Made by a program: the position numbers and the translations under genes | Shown: positions 43,123 to 52,078 of the stretch, piece after piece | Layout of the letters: every line of letters starts with the position of its first letter | How positions within the stretch are numbered: the first letter of the stretch is position 1 | Notes under the pieces: model-generated | What the model saw: only the letters and a program-made list of their open reading frames with translations | What the model was told of the DNA's origin: nothing | Database searches by the model: none | From: an uncultured Flammeovirgaceae bacterium | GTDB lineage: Bacteria > Bacteroidota > Bacteroidia > Cytophagales > Cyclobacteriaceae | Reading direction: 5' to 3' | Length of the DNA stretch: 64,000 bases | Assembly (NCBI GenBank): GCA_937883755.1 | Contig: CAKZYA010000003.1 | Location: 141,319 to 205,318, forward strand

Positions 43123-44946
43123 CTACTGCTTCATGACTCGCACTGATGAAGTTCCCCCTCCAGTGTTGAGTTGCATAATGTAAATCCCAGGGGGCATTGT
43201 CTTCCCTTGCTGGTTGCGACCATCCCACTGTAAGCGATGCCCGCCCTCGAGTTGTTCCTCCTCTACCAGTGTCTGCACTTCCTGCCCCAGCATATCGTAT
43301 ACTTTTGCCTGAACCGGACTATCGTCTCTGAGGGTGTAGTGTAACTCAGTGTGGTGCCTAAAGGGGTTGGGAAAACTACTGAGCGAAGCTTGATCTACCA
43401 GTAAATCTTCTTCCTCAGCGAATGCATCAGAAGGGTCATCACCGTATAGACTTGCGGGAATAGTAGGCTGCATAACTCGGCTACTGGTTCCATCTGTGGC
43501 GCCAATAATAACAGCACCTACTGGAGCACTTATTTTCAGAGGTTTATTGATGGTGACACTCTCGTTGTAACTACCCCGAGCAATGTTCAAAATATCATGA
43601 TCGGCTGCTTGTGCTACGCCATCAGCTACGGTAAGGTAGGGCTCATAAATATTTCCGTTACCACCCCCCACGCTACTTGCCCGATCGACGTAGGTGACAT
43701 CAGTAGTAAAAAACTCACCCAGGTGTTTGCGAAATCCCTGATCCCGGAAGCCAGTACCTACTGCGGGTGAGTCGCCTAAACCACTTCCTTCAGAGTGAAT
43801 TCCTAGCGCAACATTGCTATTCGGATACACTAGCACTCCACCTTCCATATAGTCATCCCAACTATCCGGCGTAATATTGGGATTATCATACACCAAGAAC
43901 CGATCTTTATCGCTTATTCTTCTTATCCAGGCTTCGGGAAGTCTTAGTACTACTTTCTTCTTTTGTAGTGTCTGGTTAGTAGTACTGTTTTTCTGGAAGC
44001 CATAGTGAAGAAGGTCCAGTGTAGTGCCTTGCATGTTTATGCCATTGTTGTGTCTGATCACCTGAAAGTATTTTCCAATTCGTTCGCCAGGTCGCTTGCC
44101 AGTGCCATTCGGGAAGGCTTCAATAATGGTATACCCACCTGACACAAGATCGCGACCTAATCTTCCGTATTGCTTGACTTGAAAAAAGCTGATCCAGCCA
44201 AAATCAGGAATTGTCTTATTTCCGGTAATTCTCCACCAAAAGTGGTGATTTTTGTTGAGTGGATACTGATCTTCGGGGGCAGGGTGATTTACGGTTCCAT
44301 CTGCGTTAGACGGGGGAACGTTAAACTCAATAATATCATACTCATCGAGGTAGTTTCCGTTACCAATCTCAAAGCTCTCGAGAGCACCAAAGTTATTGTC
44401 AGTCACTATGGCACCGTTGGCGGCTATCCAACCCGTGCCCCAGGCTTGTTCTCCATTCGTAAATCGACCTACTGCCTCAGCCCAGTAGCCTAAATTACCT
44501 TGAGCTGTAGTACGGGCTTGCGTGGCTGACGTACTATGTATGGCATCAATCTTCTGATTTGTAGCTTGCTCGTTTACCTTTATCTCTTTCAGCTTTATCA
44601 CTACAGCTTCCCCTTGAGCTTGGTAGACGGATACTTTTACGTTCTGTCCATTAAAGTAAGCCGAACTATTACTCCAGTTTTGTAAGGCTGCAGCATTCAT
44701 CTTTTGCTTAGCTCCATCGCTGCCCTCCAGTAGCAGGTAGCTATTAGTACCTAGCCGCACCTCTTCAAAGTACAATCGGATGCTGCTAGTGCCGGGGTAG
44801 CTCACTTGAGTCAACTCTTTCAGTTCGCTCACTGCGCTGGCTTCGGCGGCGTATTGGAAGCTGTAGTGAACTTTCTTTTGCGCCTGGAGGCTAAGCGAGA
44901 CGAAGCTCGCCCACCCGATCAGACATAGTATCCTAAATATTTTCAT
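43123..44946 (-). CDS. T9SS-exported protein with a degenerate trypsin-like domain
   Basis: The 607-residue protein has a signal peptide (1-22, QAQ), an N-terminal beta domain resembling pro-convertase P-type modules (about 28-125), then a region that looks like a chymotrypsin-fold protease (about 155-390): GRFTNGEQAWGTGWIAANG matches the usual strand before the catalytic His, but the expected TAGH reads TDNN (182-185). GGVLVYPNSNVALGIHSEG (369-387) matches the region after the catalytic Ser, which is missing. A short beta-helix-like part (about 428-485) and a T9SS type A tail (about 520-607, FPNPF start) follow. It is probably a surface pseudo-enzyme. Confidence 0.7.
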   Translation of the reverse strand: MKIFRILCLIGWASFVSLSLQAQKKVHYSFQYAAEASAVSELKELTQVSYPGTSSIRLYFEEVRLGTNSYLLLEGSDGAKQKMNAAALQNWSNSSAYFNGQNVKVSVYQAQGEAVVIKLKEIKVNEQATNQKIDAIHSTSATQARTTAQGNLGYWAEAVGRFTNGEQAWGTGWIAANGAIVTDNNFGALESFEIGNGNYLDEYDIIEFNVPPSNADGTVNHPAPEDQYPLNKNHHFWWRITGNKTIPDFGWISFFQVKQYGRLGRDLVSGGYTIIEAFPNGTGKRPGERIGKYFQVIRHNNGINMQGTTLDLLHYGFQKNSTTNQTLQKKKVVLRLPEAWIRRISDKDRFLVYDNPNITPDSWDDYMEGGVLVYPNSNVALGIHSEGSGLGDSPAVGTGFRDQGFRKHLGEFFTTDVTYVDRASSVGGGNGNIYEPYLTVADGVAQAADHDILNIARGSYNESVTINKPLKISAPVGAVIIGATDGTSSRVMQPTIPASLYGDDPSDAFAEEEDLLVDQASLSSFPNPFRHHTELHYTLRDDSPVQAKVYDMLGQEVQTLVEEEQLEGGHRLQWDGRNQQGKTMPPGIYIMQLNTGGGTSSVRVMKQ

Positions 44947-45027
44947 ATGTCTTTGTTTTATTCGTTAGAAGTATTTATTGCGGTGGTTTAAGTCTTTAGG
45001 TGGTACTAAGACTCTTCAGGGTGAATA

Positions 45028-45103
45028 AAATCCCCCTACTCTGACCCTTTGAAAAAGGGAAGGATAAACCGTCCTCTTTTCTTAAAGGGGGATTGAGGGG
45101 GAT
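45028..45103. repeat. C-rich palindromic intergenic element, second copy
   Basis: AATCCCCCT near the left end and AGGGGGATT near the right end are inverted copies, with an inner CCCTTTGAAAAAGGG hairpin. Outside it lie CTTCAG and CTGAAG arms. It is related to the element at 24390-24527 and sits between two secreted-protein genes. Confidence 0.65.
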
Positions 45104-45133
45104 ACTCTGAAGGTTTTGGCACCTAAAATCACT

Positions 45134-46462
45134 CTACTGTAAGCTAACAAGTACTAGTACCAAGCCTTTTCCTTCTTCCAAACCTGTCATAGCTTTGCCA
45201 ATAATAGCACCCTGCGCTTGGCTGGAGTTGTTTACTTTCATAGCGTGACCGGGCGTATCGGAGGTGGTTAGTAAGTCACCGGGCTGGATGGCTCCGTAGC
45301 TAGCATCCACTTTGGCGTATACCCGTCCGGTTAGGGCTACCGGATGCTCACCACTGGCAATGCTGCCGTCTTGCCCCATTACCATTCCCGGTTTGATATT
45401 GCCTGCTCCACTTACAATGCCCGCTACCGCTTTATCGTAAGCGGAAGTGGCAACTTTCAATTGTCCGGCATTCGCAGGGTCAATGGCTACAATGGTTCCG
45501 GGCTGGATTTCGCTTCCGCCGTGTACCTCAAAGGGTTCGGCTAAATCGGCTCCGCCTGTAATTTCCAGTACGGTAGTGCGCGTAGTTCCGCTTACATCCA
45601 AGGTGCGGCTAGGGAATCGCATACCGATACCTACTCTTCCTTGCTCGGTCATCACCATGAGAGCGTCGTTTGAACTCTCCTGGTGAGAGAATACTAGCTT
45701 TCCTTCGCCTACGGCCCAATCCGAATTGGATACGCCGATCTTCCAGGATTTGGAGTTATTCAGTAGGTTGAGTTGCCAACTATCTGATTTAATACCTAGT
45801 TTGGCATCGGCATTTCCGCCTACTGCTCCAATTCCTACATCTCCGTGTTGAGCCATTCTAATGTTATCGTTGGAATGCCAGTTGATGAATAACCCCTGGT
45901 CACTCTCAATCTGATTACCATCCAGTCGCAGGGTGCTAATCCCGGATCGTACGACTAAGCCTCCGCCACGCGACTTGTTGTTGTTCCACAATATATCTTT
46001 GCCCAGTACATTAAGGGTAAACTGTTGCGTTTCAGTACCGAATTGTCCGGCATCCTCATCGAGTATGAATAGGGTATTAGTATTACGCCGAATTTTGAAT
46101 GTTCCTTGGTTGACAATATCCCAATTCAGCGTATTGCCATTATCTAATCGCCGTTCTAACTCAAGGCCAGCGACGGCATTAGGAAACTGGGTTCCTCCTT
46201 CGGAGGTGAGGCGGAAGTAGCGATGGCTAGCGCCCCAAACGTGCAGTAGGCGGGCGGGAGTTGAAGTGCCGATTCCAACCTTTCCATCAAGGGTATAAAT
46301 CTTACCACTACCCCCAATCCACTCGCTATCTCCGGTTTCCGGATCAAAATTAAATTGGGCGTAGAGGTTGCTGCTGATGGATACAACTAGCATAAGAAGT
46401 AGGGCACCGCGAAAGATCATTTTATTAAATCTTGTGTTTTGTTTAGTTATTAAATTTTGCAT
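45134..46462 (-). CDS. Tail-fibre-like secreted protein with VGIGT repeats
   Basis: The protein has about 442 residues with a signal peptide ending near NLYAQ. Start choice is open: ATG at 46462 is used, and ATG at 46420 gives a shorter signal peptide. The body carries repeats of the form GKVGIGTSTPARLLHV and GRVGIGMRFPSRTLDV, as in tail-fibre or trimeric adhesin stalks, and the last 150 residues form a conserved domain (ADLAEPFEV, PGTIVAIDP, GQLKVATSAYDKAVAGIVSGAG, GDLLTTSDTPGHAMKV). There are no phage genes around. It is probably a surface protein. No T9SS tail is seen. Confidence 0.75.
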   Translation of the reverse strand: MQNLITKQNTRFNKMIFRGALLLMLVVSISSNLYAQFNFDPETGDSEWIGGSGKIYTLDGKVGIGTSTPARLLHVWGASHRYFRLTSEGGTQFPNAVAGLELERRLDNGNTLNWDIVNQGTFKIRRNTNTLFILDEDAGQFGTETQQFTLNVLGKDILWNNNKSRGGGLVVRSGISTLRLDGNQIESDQGLFINWHSNDNIRMAQHGDVGIGAVGGNADAKLGIKSDSWQLNLLNNSKSWKIGVSNSDWAVGEGKLVFSHQESSNDALMVMTEQGRVGIGMRFPSRTLDVSGTTRTTVLEITGGADLAEPFEVHGGSEIQPGTIVAIDPANAGQLKVATSAYDKAVAGIVSGAGNIKPGMVMGQDGSIASGEHPVALTGRVYAKVDASYGAIQPGDLLTTSDTPGHAMKVNNSSQAQGAIIGKAMTGLEEGKGLVLVLVSLQ

Positions 46463-46515
46463 GAGTTTGATTTTTAGAAGTTGCATGACGGGCACTAAGG
46501 CCCGTCGGTAATGAG

Positions 46516-47208
46516 TTAAATATTTGGTTCAGTGTAGTATATCTCAATGATGCGCGGAGTTTCGGACACGATACGGATACCGCCGTAGCGATTAGCCTTT
46601 CCCAGATGGAACAGAAAGAAATCACCCGCTTGATAAGAAACTTCGGACGGCGGACTCTCGTCACTAGGCCAAAATTTCTCAAAACGGTCAGGGCGCTCGG
46701 TTACCCAATGCTCAATCGAGCTTAGAGACCTATCAATTTTTTTAAACCGGGGGCTTTCAGCAAGGTAGTCCTCATACCAGGGCCAAAGTTCAAAATTGTA
46801 CCAGGAAGAGCGAAGCATATTACCGTGGTACAATGAGAAATCCATCTGAGCCTTATTAGACTGATCAGTTCTTGTAAGGAAATTAAAGCTATACACTTCT
46901 CCGTACTCAGAAGAGAAAAAGTCAGGAATCATATCGGGGTTTACATCCGCGGGGTATTCCGGCCACTCAATGCGCCAAGCAATGCAGCGGGTATGATCCC
47001 ACAAATCATATTCGGGAATATACATTTTCTCCGTGATCTTCGGTGCAGGCAGAGCCCCTGGTTGATCCGTGAAGCCACCGGGCTTCTCTTTCGTTGGTCG
47101 AGATATTTTTCCAACGATGTTTAGGGTTTCGGAATCCTCTTCGCAGGCTGTAAAAGTCAGCGAAAGAGCCATTATAAAGAGAAATACTACATTTTTTACA
47201 GTTTTCAT
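46516..47208 (-). CDS. Lipoprotein paralogue D (RYGGIRIV subgroup)
   Basis: The 230-residue lipoprotein has lipobox LTFTAC (Cys near 22) followed by EEDSE. It is a divergent member of the five-gene family: CIAWRIEW replaces ATRWRITF, then DFFSSEYGEVYSF, MDFSLY, and the C-terminal signature AGDFFLFHLGKANRYGGIRIV in two parts (AGDFFLFH, RYGGIRIV). It is closest to paralogue E, 54 bp upstream. The function is unknown. Confidence 0.75.
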   Translation of the reverse strand: MKTVKNVVFLFIMALSLTFTACEEDSETLNIVGKISRPTKEKPGGFTDQPGALPAPKITEKMYIPEYDLWDHTRCIAWRIEWPEYPADVNPDMIPDFFSSEYGEVYSFNFLTRTDQSNKAQMDFSLYHGNMLRSSWYNFELWPWYEDYLAESPRFKKIDRSLSSIEHWVTERPDRFEKFWPSDESPPSEVSYQAGDFFLFHLGKANRYGGIRIVSETPRIIEIYYTEPNI

Positions 47209-47262
47209 TATTGGTTTGGGTTTTGTGGTTTATTAGACTTACTTACTGTGTTGAATAGATTG

Positions 47263-47958
47263 TTAGTCATTAGGCACAGCGAGGTAGACTTCAATAAGTC
47301 GGGGAGCCATAGACACGATTCGGATGCCGCCGTACAAATCTTCATCAGGCAATTGATAGATAAAGAAATCACCCGCTTGGTAATCAATCTCAGCTTCAAT
47401 ACTATCTACGTACTCCCAGTTATTTTCAAATTGGCTGGGTCGTCCGGTTACCCAATTTTGGATGACATGAACGGGCTTATTTATTTTTCCAAAATAGACG
47501 CTCTTTGCCTCTACACTTTCCGGCCAGGGCCAAAGTTCAGCTATGTTGTTAGCCGCTTCAATTTTTTCATCTTGGTAGAGTGAGAAATTAAGGGTTTTCT
47601 TATTCTTTGGATCAATGCTAAGCAAGTAGCTCAAACTATTCAGTGCTCCGTTGCTAGTTTTGAAGAAACTTGGTATCCAATCGGGGTCTACACTATTATT
47701 ATAGGTAGGCCACTCAATACGCCAGGCAATACATTTGGTATGAGCAAACCAGTCGAGACTGGGAATAAACGTTTTCTCAATAATATTCGGATAAGGAAAA
47801 TCATGCCCTCCCGTTGGGTTGAGTACATCATCCGGTGTTTCATCTGTCGGACGGGTAATCTTTTTTAAGCTGCTAACTTCAGTATCTTCTTGGCAAGCCG
47901 TAAAGGCCAAGGAAAAAGACATTACGGTTAACAACAATACATTCTTTACTCTTTTCAT
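47263..47958 (-). CDS. Lipoprotein paralogue E (LYGGIRIV subgroup)
   Basis: The 231-residue lipoprotein starts at ATG 47958 (MKRVKNVLLL), with lipobox LAFTAC and QEDTE after the cysteine. The frame is open further upstream but that part overlaps the small membrane protein gene. Landmarks are CIAWRIEW, SFFKTSNGALNSL, LNFSLY, QAGDFFIYQL and LYGGIRIV. With D it forms the second subgroup. It is the first lipoprotein gene of the train. Confidence 0.75.
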   Translation of the reverse strand: MKRVKNVLLLTVMSFSLAFTACQEDTEVSSLKKITRPTDETPDDVLNPTGGHDFPYPNIIEKTFIPSLDWFAHTKCIAWRIEWPTYNNSVDPDWIPSFFKTSNGALNSLSYLLSIDPKNKKTLNFSLYQDEKIEAANNIAELWPWPESVEAKSVYFGKINKPVHVIQNWVTGRPSQFENNWEYVDSIEAEIDYQAGDFFIYQLPDEDLYGGIRIVSMAPRLIEVYLAVPND

Positions 47959-47992
47959 GGTTGATCTGTGGTTTAGTGGGGTTACTTGATTG

Positions 47993-48232
47993 TTAATTCT
48001 CGATGGTACTACTGTATTGACTGGCAAAAGCTTGCTTAGCGACTTCAACCTGGTCGGGCATTTCGGATACATTTATGTAATTGAACCCACCGTTTATCTG
48101 ACTACTGACGATGATAATTAAGGAGAATATAATTAGGACAACTCCGTACAGAAAACGGGCTTTCGGACTAGCCTCTCCAAAATGCTGGGCGTGAATACTA
48201 AGTTCACGACGTTGTTCATAAGGGCTTTTCAT
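47993..48232 (-). CDS. Small single-pass membrane protein at the head of the train
   Basis: The 79-residue protein has a polar N terminus, one membrane segment (about 27-44, GVVLIIFSLIIIVSS) and a short polar tail. I do not recognise it. It is 34 bp upstream of lipoprotein E on the same strand, and a TACCTTTG promoter element lies 52 bp upstream of its start, which supports it as a real first gene. Confidence 0.6.
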   Translation of the reverse strand: MKSPYEQRRELSIHAQHFGEASPKARFLYGVVLIIFSLIIIVSSQINGGFNYINVSEMPDQVEVAKQAFASQYSSTIEN

Positions 48233-48283
48233 GATGTAAATATTAAGGGGCTCGTTGTTTGGGTTTCTAGAAACAGTATGCTA

Positions 48284-48291
48284 CAAAGGTA
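48284..48291 (-). promoter_or_regulatory. -7 promoter element of the lipoprotein train
   Basis: On the minus strand the sequence reads TACCTTTG, an exact TAnnTTTG. There is no good TTG at -33, as expected for a promoter that depends on an activator. The candidate activator sites lie upstream at 48344-48439. Confidence 0.5.
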
Positions 48292-48343
48292 TTGGTCAGC
48301 AGTCTAACGGCTTAACACCCTGCTCCCAACGGTAAACAGTATT

Positions 48344-48439
48344 GTAACATGACTACGAGAGAAGTGTACGTCCTAAATTCAAACTGGCAAAATGTCTAAC
48401 ACTATTGTAACAAATGCTGACACTGGCGTAACATGACTA
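48344..48439. promoter_or_regulatory. Three GTAACA sites spaced by whole helical turns
   Basis: GTAACATGACTA occurs at 48344-48355 and 48428-48439, and a third GTAACA, within ATTGTAACA, is at 48407. Offsets are 63 and 21 bp, equal to 6 and 2 turns of 10.5 bp. ATTGTAACA itself occurs twice, 63 bp apart. They lie between the HTCS gene and the promoter element, so they are good candidates for HTCS binding sites. Confidence 0.55.
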
Positions 48440-51400
48440 ACTTTCTTGCTGAGATTTAGCGTACTCGGAAGGAGATAGTCCAAATTTTTCTTTAAAAGAT
48501 TTTGCAAAGTAGGAAAGGTGGCTAAAACCCACATCATAGGCTACTTCAGTTACCTGGGTACCATTTTGCTCTAGCATCTGAGCGGCTTTTTGTAAGCGAA
48601 TATCCCGAACAAACTCGGTGGCGGACTGATTTGTAAGGGCTTTCAGTTTACGGTGCAGTTGCATTCGGCTCATACCAATCTCGCGTTGCATCTGCTCAAC
48701 CCCAAATTCAGTATCACTCAAATGATCTTCTACTAATCGTAAGCAGCGTTCTAGGAAAGCGGCATCATGATCGTTTACGGTGATGTCTTGCGGGCGTAGC
48801 GTAACCTCCCGACCGTATTTTTCCCGAAGAAGATGGCGTTGCTTTAACAAGCTTTGTAATCGATCGAGCAGTTCTTCTATATCAAAGGGTTTGGTAAGAT
48901 ACTGATCTGCTCCGGTTTGGAAACCAGCTCGCTTGGTTTCGGTATCATCGCGGGCGGTAAGCATTAGAATGGGAATGTGGCTGGTACGCTCATCATTTTT
49001 TAGCCGATGGGTCAGCTCTACACCATCCATCTCAGGCATCATTACATCAGAAATGATAATGTCAGGAATCTGTTCAGTAGCCATTTCTAAACCTTCCTTG
49101 CCGTGTACTGCCTCCAGAACTTGGAATTGTGTACTCAGATGATCGCGTATGTAACGCCTTAGATCAATATTATCTTCTACTAGCAATAATTGGGGTAATA
49201 TATCAGAATGAGGTGTAGTTAAATTTGATGTATCTTTCTCATTACCAGTAAGTTCTACATTAAAATCTTCTGATGCTGCTAATGATTCCGTCAATTCCTC
49301 CTCAGCTGCTTGTAGTGGTAATAGTATAATAAAGGTAGTACCTTGCTGTTCAGCACTGTCCAATGAAATAGTGCCGCCGTGCAAATCAACTAATTCCTGC
49401 ACCAGTGATAGACCAATGCCTGTACCTTCAAAAGCCCGCGTATTTGAACCATCTACTTGGTAGAAACGATCAAATATTTTATCCTGAAGCTCAGGGAGAA
49501 TGCCAAGTCCGGTATCAGATACGGATAGTCGCAAACGATGGTCAGGCTCCATGGAAGCGTAGATGCTGACCTTTCCTTCAGGTGGGGTAAACTTAATTGC
49601 GTTGGAAAGCAGGTTGTAGACAATCTTCTCCAGCTTATCAGGGTCAAATTTTGTCGGGGCCGGGCGCAGAGGAATATCTACCTGATACGTGATTTGCTTT
49701 TCTCCGGTTAGTGGTAGAAAAGAGTCCGTAATGGTTCGTAAGAACGCAAATATATCGGCTGATTGGTACTCCAATTGCAATTCACCTACTTCCAATTTGG
49801 ATAAGTCCATCAGTTGATTTACAAGTCGTAGTAGCCGATGAGCATTGCGTTGCATCATGCCTAACTCATGTTCAGGTATTTGATTTTGCTGATGAGTACG
49901 GAGTGGCCCCAAGATCAAGTGCAGTGGAGTTCGGAACTCGTGGGAGATGTTGGCGAAGAATCGGGATTTTAGCGAGTCTATTGCTTTAAGTTGTTCAGCT
50001 TCACGGCGAACTGCTTCAGCTTTTTGAGTTTTCTCATCGGCTTGTGCCTGAGCAATTTTGCTAGCGCAAATGGCAGTAATCGTTTTTAGGGCTTTCTGAT
50101 GATAATCAGTATAAAAGTTCTTCTCAGGATGTTCTGAATCGATTACGCCGATTACTTTTCCCTGATGCTTAATAGGAACGGCTAACTCAGATAAGCGGCT
50201 GTCATCATCCACAATGTAGCGTTCATCCTGAGAAGTATCGGGTATAAGTTCTGTCTCACCAGAAACAGCGACTGAACCTACAATTCCTTGTCCTATCGGA
50301 ATCTCAATTGGCTCGTGAATGGTAAAATCTTTAGGGTTCTTGGGGCCGTAGGCAGCCTTTTGTACCAGCATATTTCGTTCTTCATCTAACAGATAAATAA
50401 CACAATCTTCTAATCCCAGCCGAGAAATACAGTTTTTAGTAACATCCCACAGAATTTCGTCTACGGTATTTTTCCCGTAGAGGGAAGAAGCAAAATAGTT
50501 GATAGTTTCGTCCGTGGCCTCTAGTTGCTGCTTAGTAGCCTCAATTTCCTCTTTCTGGCTGGTAATCAGTTTATTACGGACTTCCAGTTGTTCAGCGTAG
50601 GCTTTTCTAGTTCGGAACTTTTGGTAGTAAAGTGCTCCGGCTAAGAGGAGCAGGAGACTAGCCCCGCCTAGTGTCCACTTCCAGCGATTTTCCAACGCTA
50701 CTCGGTCGTTGAGCGAAATCAGCTCAGCGGCTTGCGAGGCTAGCTCCCGGTCTTTTTGAGCAACTTCCATCTGCACCTGCTGCGATTTATACAGGGCGGC
50801 AGTCTGTTCGTTGAAGATGCTATCTTGCCAAGATTTGTAATTTTTATGGTGCTCGAGAGCCTCTTCCCATCTTCCAGCTTTCTGGTAAGCGAACGACAAA
50901 GCCTCTTCTGCTTGTGATTGTATAGCTGGGGTAGCCAGCGAGTCAGCCAGGAGCTTAGCTTGCGTAGCGTATTGAATACTCTTAGCGGAGCTCCCTCGAT
51001 TGGCTTCCAGAGAAGAAAGGCTGAATAGGGCTGCTGCTCGCGACTCATCTACCCCTAATCGTTCTGCTTCGCGAAGAGCCATTAAAAAGTAGTATTCAGC
51101 CTGGTCACTTTCCGAAGTTTTGGGGTATATGCCCTCTCCTTCACTCAGGGCGGTATGAAGATAAATATCACCTAAGCCTAGCAGGGCGAGCGTCTTATCA
51201 GTTAGTATATTATGTTGAGTGGCGTAAGCTAGGGCACTATCTAGTAGAGGGCGGGCGGTATCAAACTTTTTTAGCTTGTTATATAGTAGCCCTAAATTCA
51301 ACTGAGCCGAGGCTTTACCTCGTTCGTGATTTAGCTTATGGTAGCTTTCTATAGCCTTTTGGTAAAATAATTCGGCCTGCTCAACCTCTTCTAACCGATT

Positions 51401-51922
51401 AAACAGCCCGCCCAGGTTGTTACTGTTACGAGCAATGCCCACTTGGTAATCCAGCGAATCGTATAGCTCCCCCGCTTTTACCTGATAGCGCATGGCAGTA
51501 GCGTAGTCGCCTATGCGTTTGTACACTAAAGCCATATTGTTATTGCCTTCTGCAACAAGTAGCTTAAAGTCAATGCTTTTACCTATGTTTACTGCCTCCT
51601 GAAAGGCACGAATAGCCTCAGGGTACCTGTCTTGCATTCCGTAGCAAATTCCCAAAATATTGATTGCTTTACCAGTTACTTTTGGTGCGCTTAATAAACG
51701 GGCAGCAGCCACTGCTTCTTCGGCGTAGGTAGTCGCTAGTTTAGTATCTTGGGATCGAACTTCGCTGGTTAGCCGTAGCAGTGTCATTACGTAAGCCGTA
51801 TCTTTTTCTGCAAAGTTATCTAGCACTTTACGTAGGCTATCAATTTCAGTGGAGGGTTGGGTTACTGAGCCAGCCGTGCTTAAAATAATGATGGCAAATG
51901 TATAAGTGATAAATTGAGGCAT
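48437..51922 (-). CDS. Hybrid two-component regulator (HTCS) with TPR sensor, GAF, kinase, receiver and AraC domains
   Basis: This 1161-residue one-protein signalling system has an N-terminal export segment (1-18), TPR repeats (about 40-370), a membrane helix (about 416-433), a coiled coil (435-475), a GAF domain (about 485-625), a HisKA domain with H661 in FFANISHEFRTP, an HATPase (about 755-870), a receiver with D959 in ISDVMMPEMDG, and an AraC HTH (about 1055-1155). Start at ATG 51922 is preferred to an upstream TTG. A periplasmic TPR sensor replaces the beta-propeller of classical polysaccharide HTCS. It lies directly upstream of the lipoprotein train, which it probably controls. Confidence 0.93.
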   Translation of the reverse strand: MPQFITYTFAIIILSTAGSVTQPSTEIDSLRKVLDNFAEKDTAYVMTLLRLTSEVRSQDTKLATTYAEEAVAAARLLSAPKVTGKAINILGICYGMQDRYPEAIRAFQEAVNIGKSIDFKLLVAEGNNNMALVYKRIGDYATAMRYQVKAGELYDSLDYQVGIARNSNNLGGLFNRLEEVEQAELFYQKAIESYHKLNHERGKASAQLNLGLLYNKLKKFDTARPLLDSALAYATQHNILTDKTLALLGLGDIYLHTALSEGEGIYPKTSESDQAEYYFLMALREAERLGVDESRAAALFSLSSLEANRGSSAKSIQYATQAKLLADSLATPAIQSQAEEALSFAYQKAGRWEEALEHHKNYKSWQDSIFNEQTAALYKSQQVQMEVAQKDRELASQAAELISLNDRVALENRWKWTLGGASLLLLLAGALYYQKFRTRKAYAEQLEVRNKLITSQKEEIEATKQQLEATDETINYFASSLYGKNTVDEILWDVTKNCISRLGLEDCVIYLLDEERNMLVQKAAYGPKNPKDFTIHEPIEIPIGQGIVGSVAVSGETELIPDTSQDERYIVDDDSRLSELAVPIKHQGKVIGVIDSEHPEKNFYTDYHQKALKTITAICASKIAQAQADEKTQKAEAVRREAEQLKAIDSLKSRFFANISHEFRTPLHLILGPLRTHQQNQIPEHELGMMQRNAHRLLRLVNQLMDLSKLEVGELQLEYQSADIFAFLRTITDSFLPLTGEKQITYQVDIPLRPAPTKFDPDKLEKIVYNLLSNAIKFTPPEGKVSIYASMEPDHRLRLSVSDTGLGILPELQDKIFDRFYQVDGSNTRAFEGTGIGLSLVQELVDLHGGTISLDSAEQQGTTFIILLPLQAAEEELTESLAASEDFNVELTGNEKDTSNLTTPHSDILPQLLLVEDNIDLRRYIRDHLSTQFQVLEAVHGKEGLEMATEQIPDIIISDVMMPEMDGVELTHRLKNDERTSHIPILMLTARDDTETKRAGFQTGADQYLTKPFDIEELLDRLQSLLKQRHLLREKYGREVTLRPQDITVNDHDAAFLERCLRLVEDHLSDTEFGVEQMQREIGMSRMQLHRKLKALTNQSATEFVRDIRLQKAAQMLEQNGTQVTEVAYDVGFSHLSYFAKSFKEKFGLSPSEYAKSQQES

Positions 51923-52078
51923 AGCAGGGTAATTAGCCAGCAGTGCAAAGGTTGCTGCCAATGATAACGTTCAGTAGCGATCAGGGTTGATGATAAAATT
52001 ACTAAACAGTAAAATTCAGCTAAACTCTTTACCAAAAAATCAGTAGAGTATGTAGATTGAAACCGAAAACGAATTTTT

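Noticed and set aside
45134..46462. Prophage remnant suggested by the tail-fibre-like protein
   Set aside because: There is no capsid, terminase, integrase or lysis gene nearby, and the protein has an export signal peptide, unlike phage fibres.
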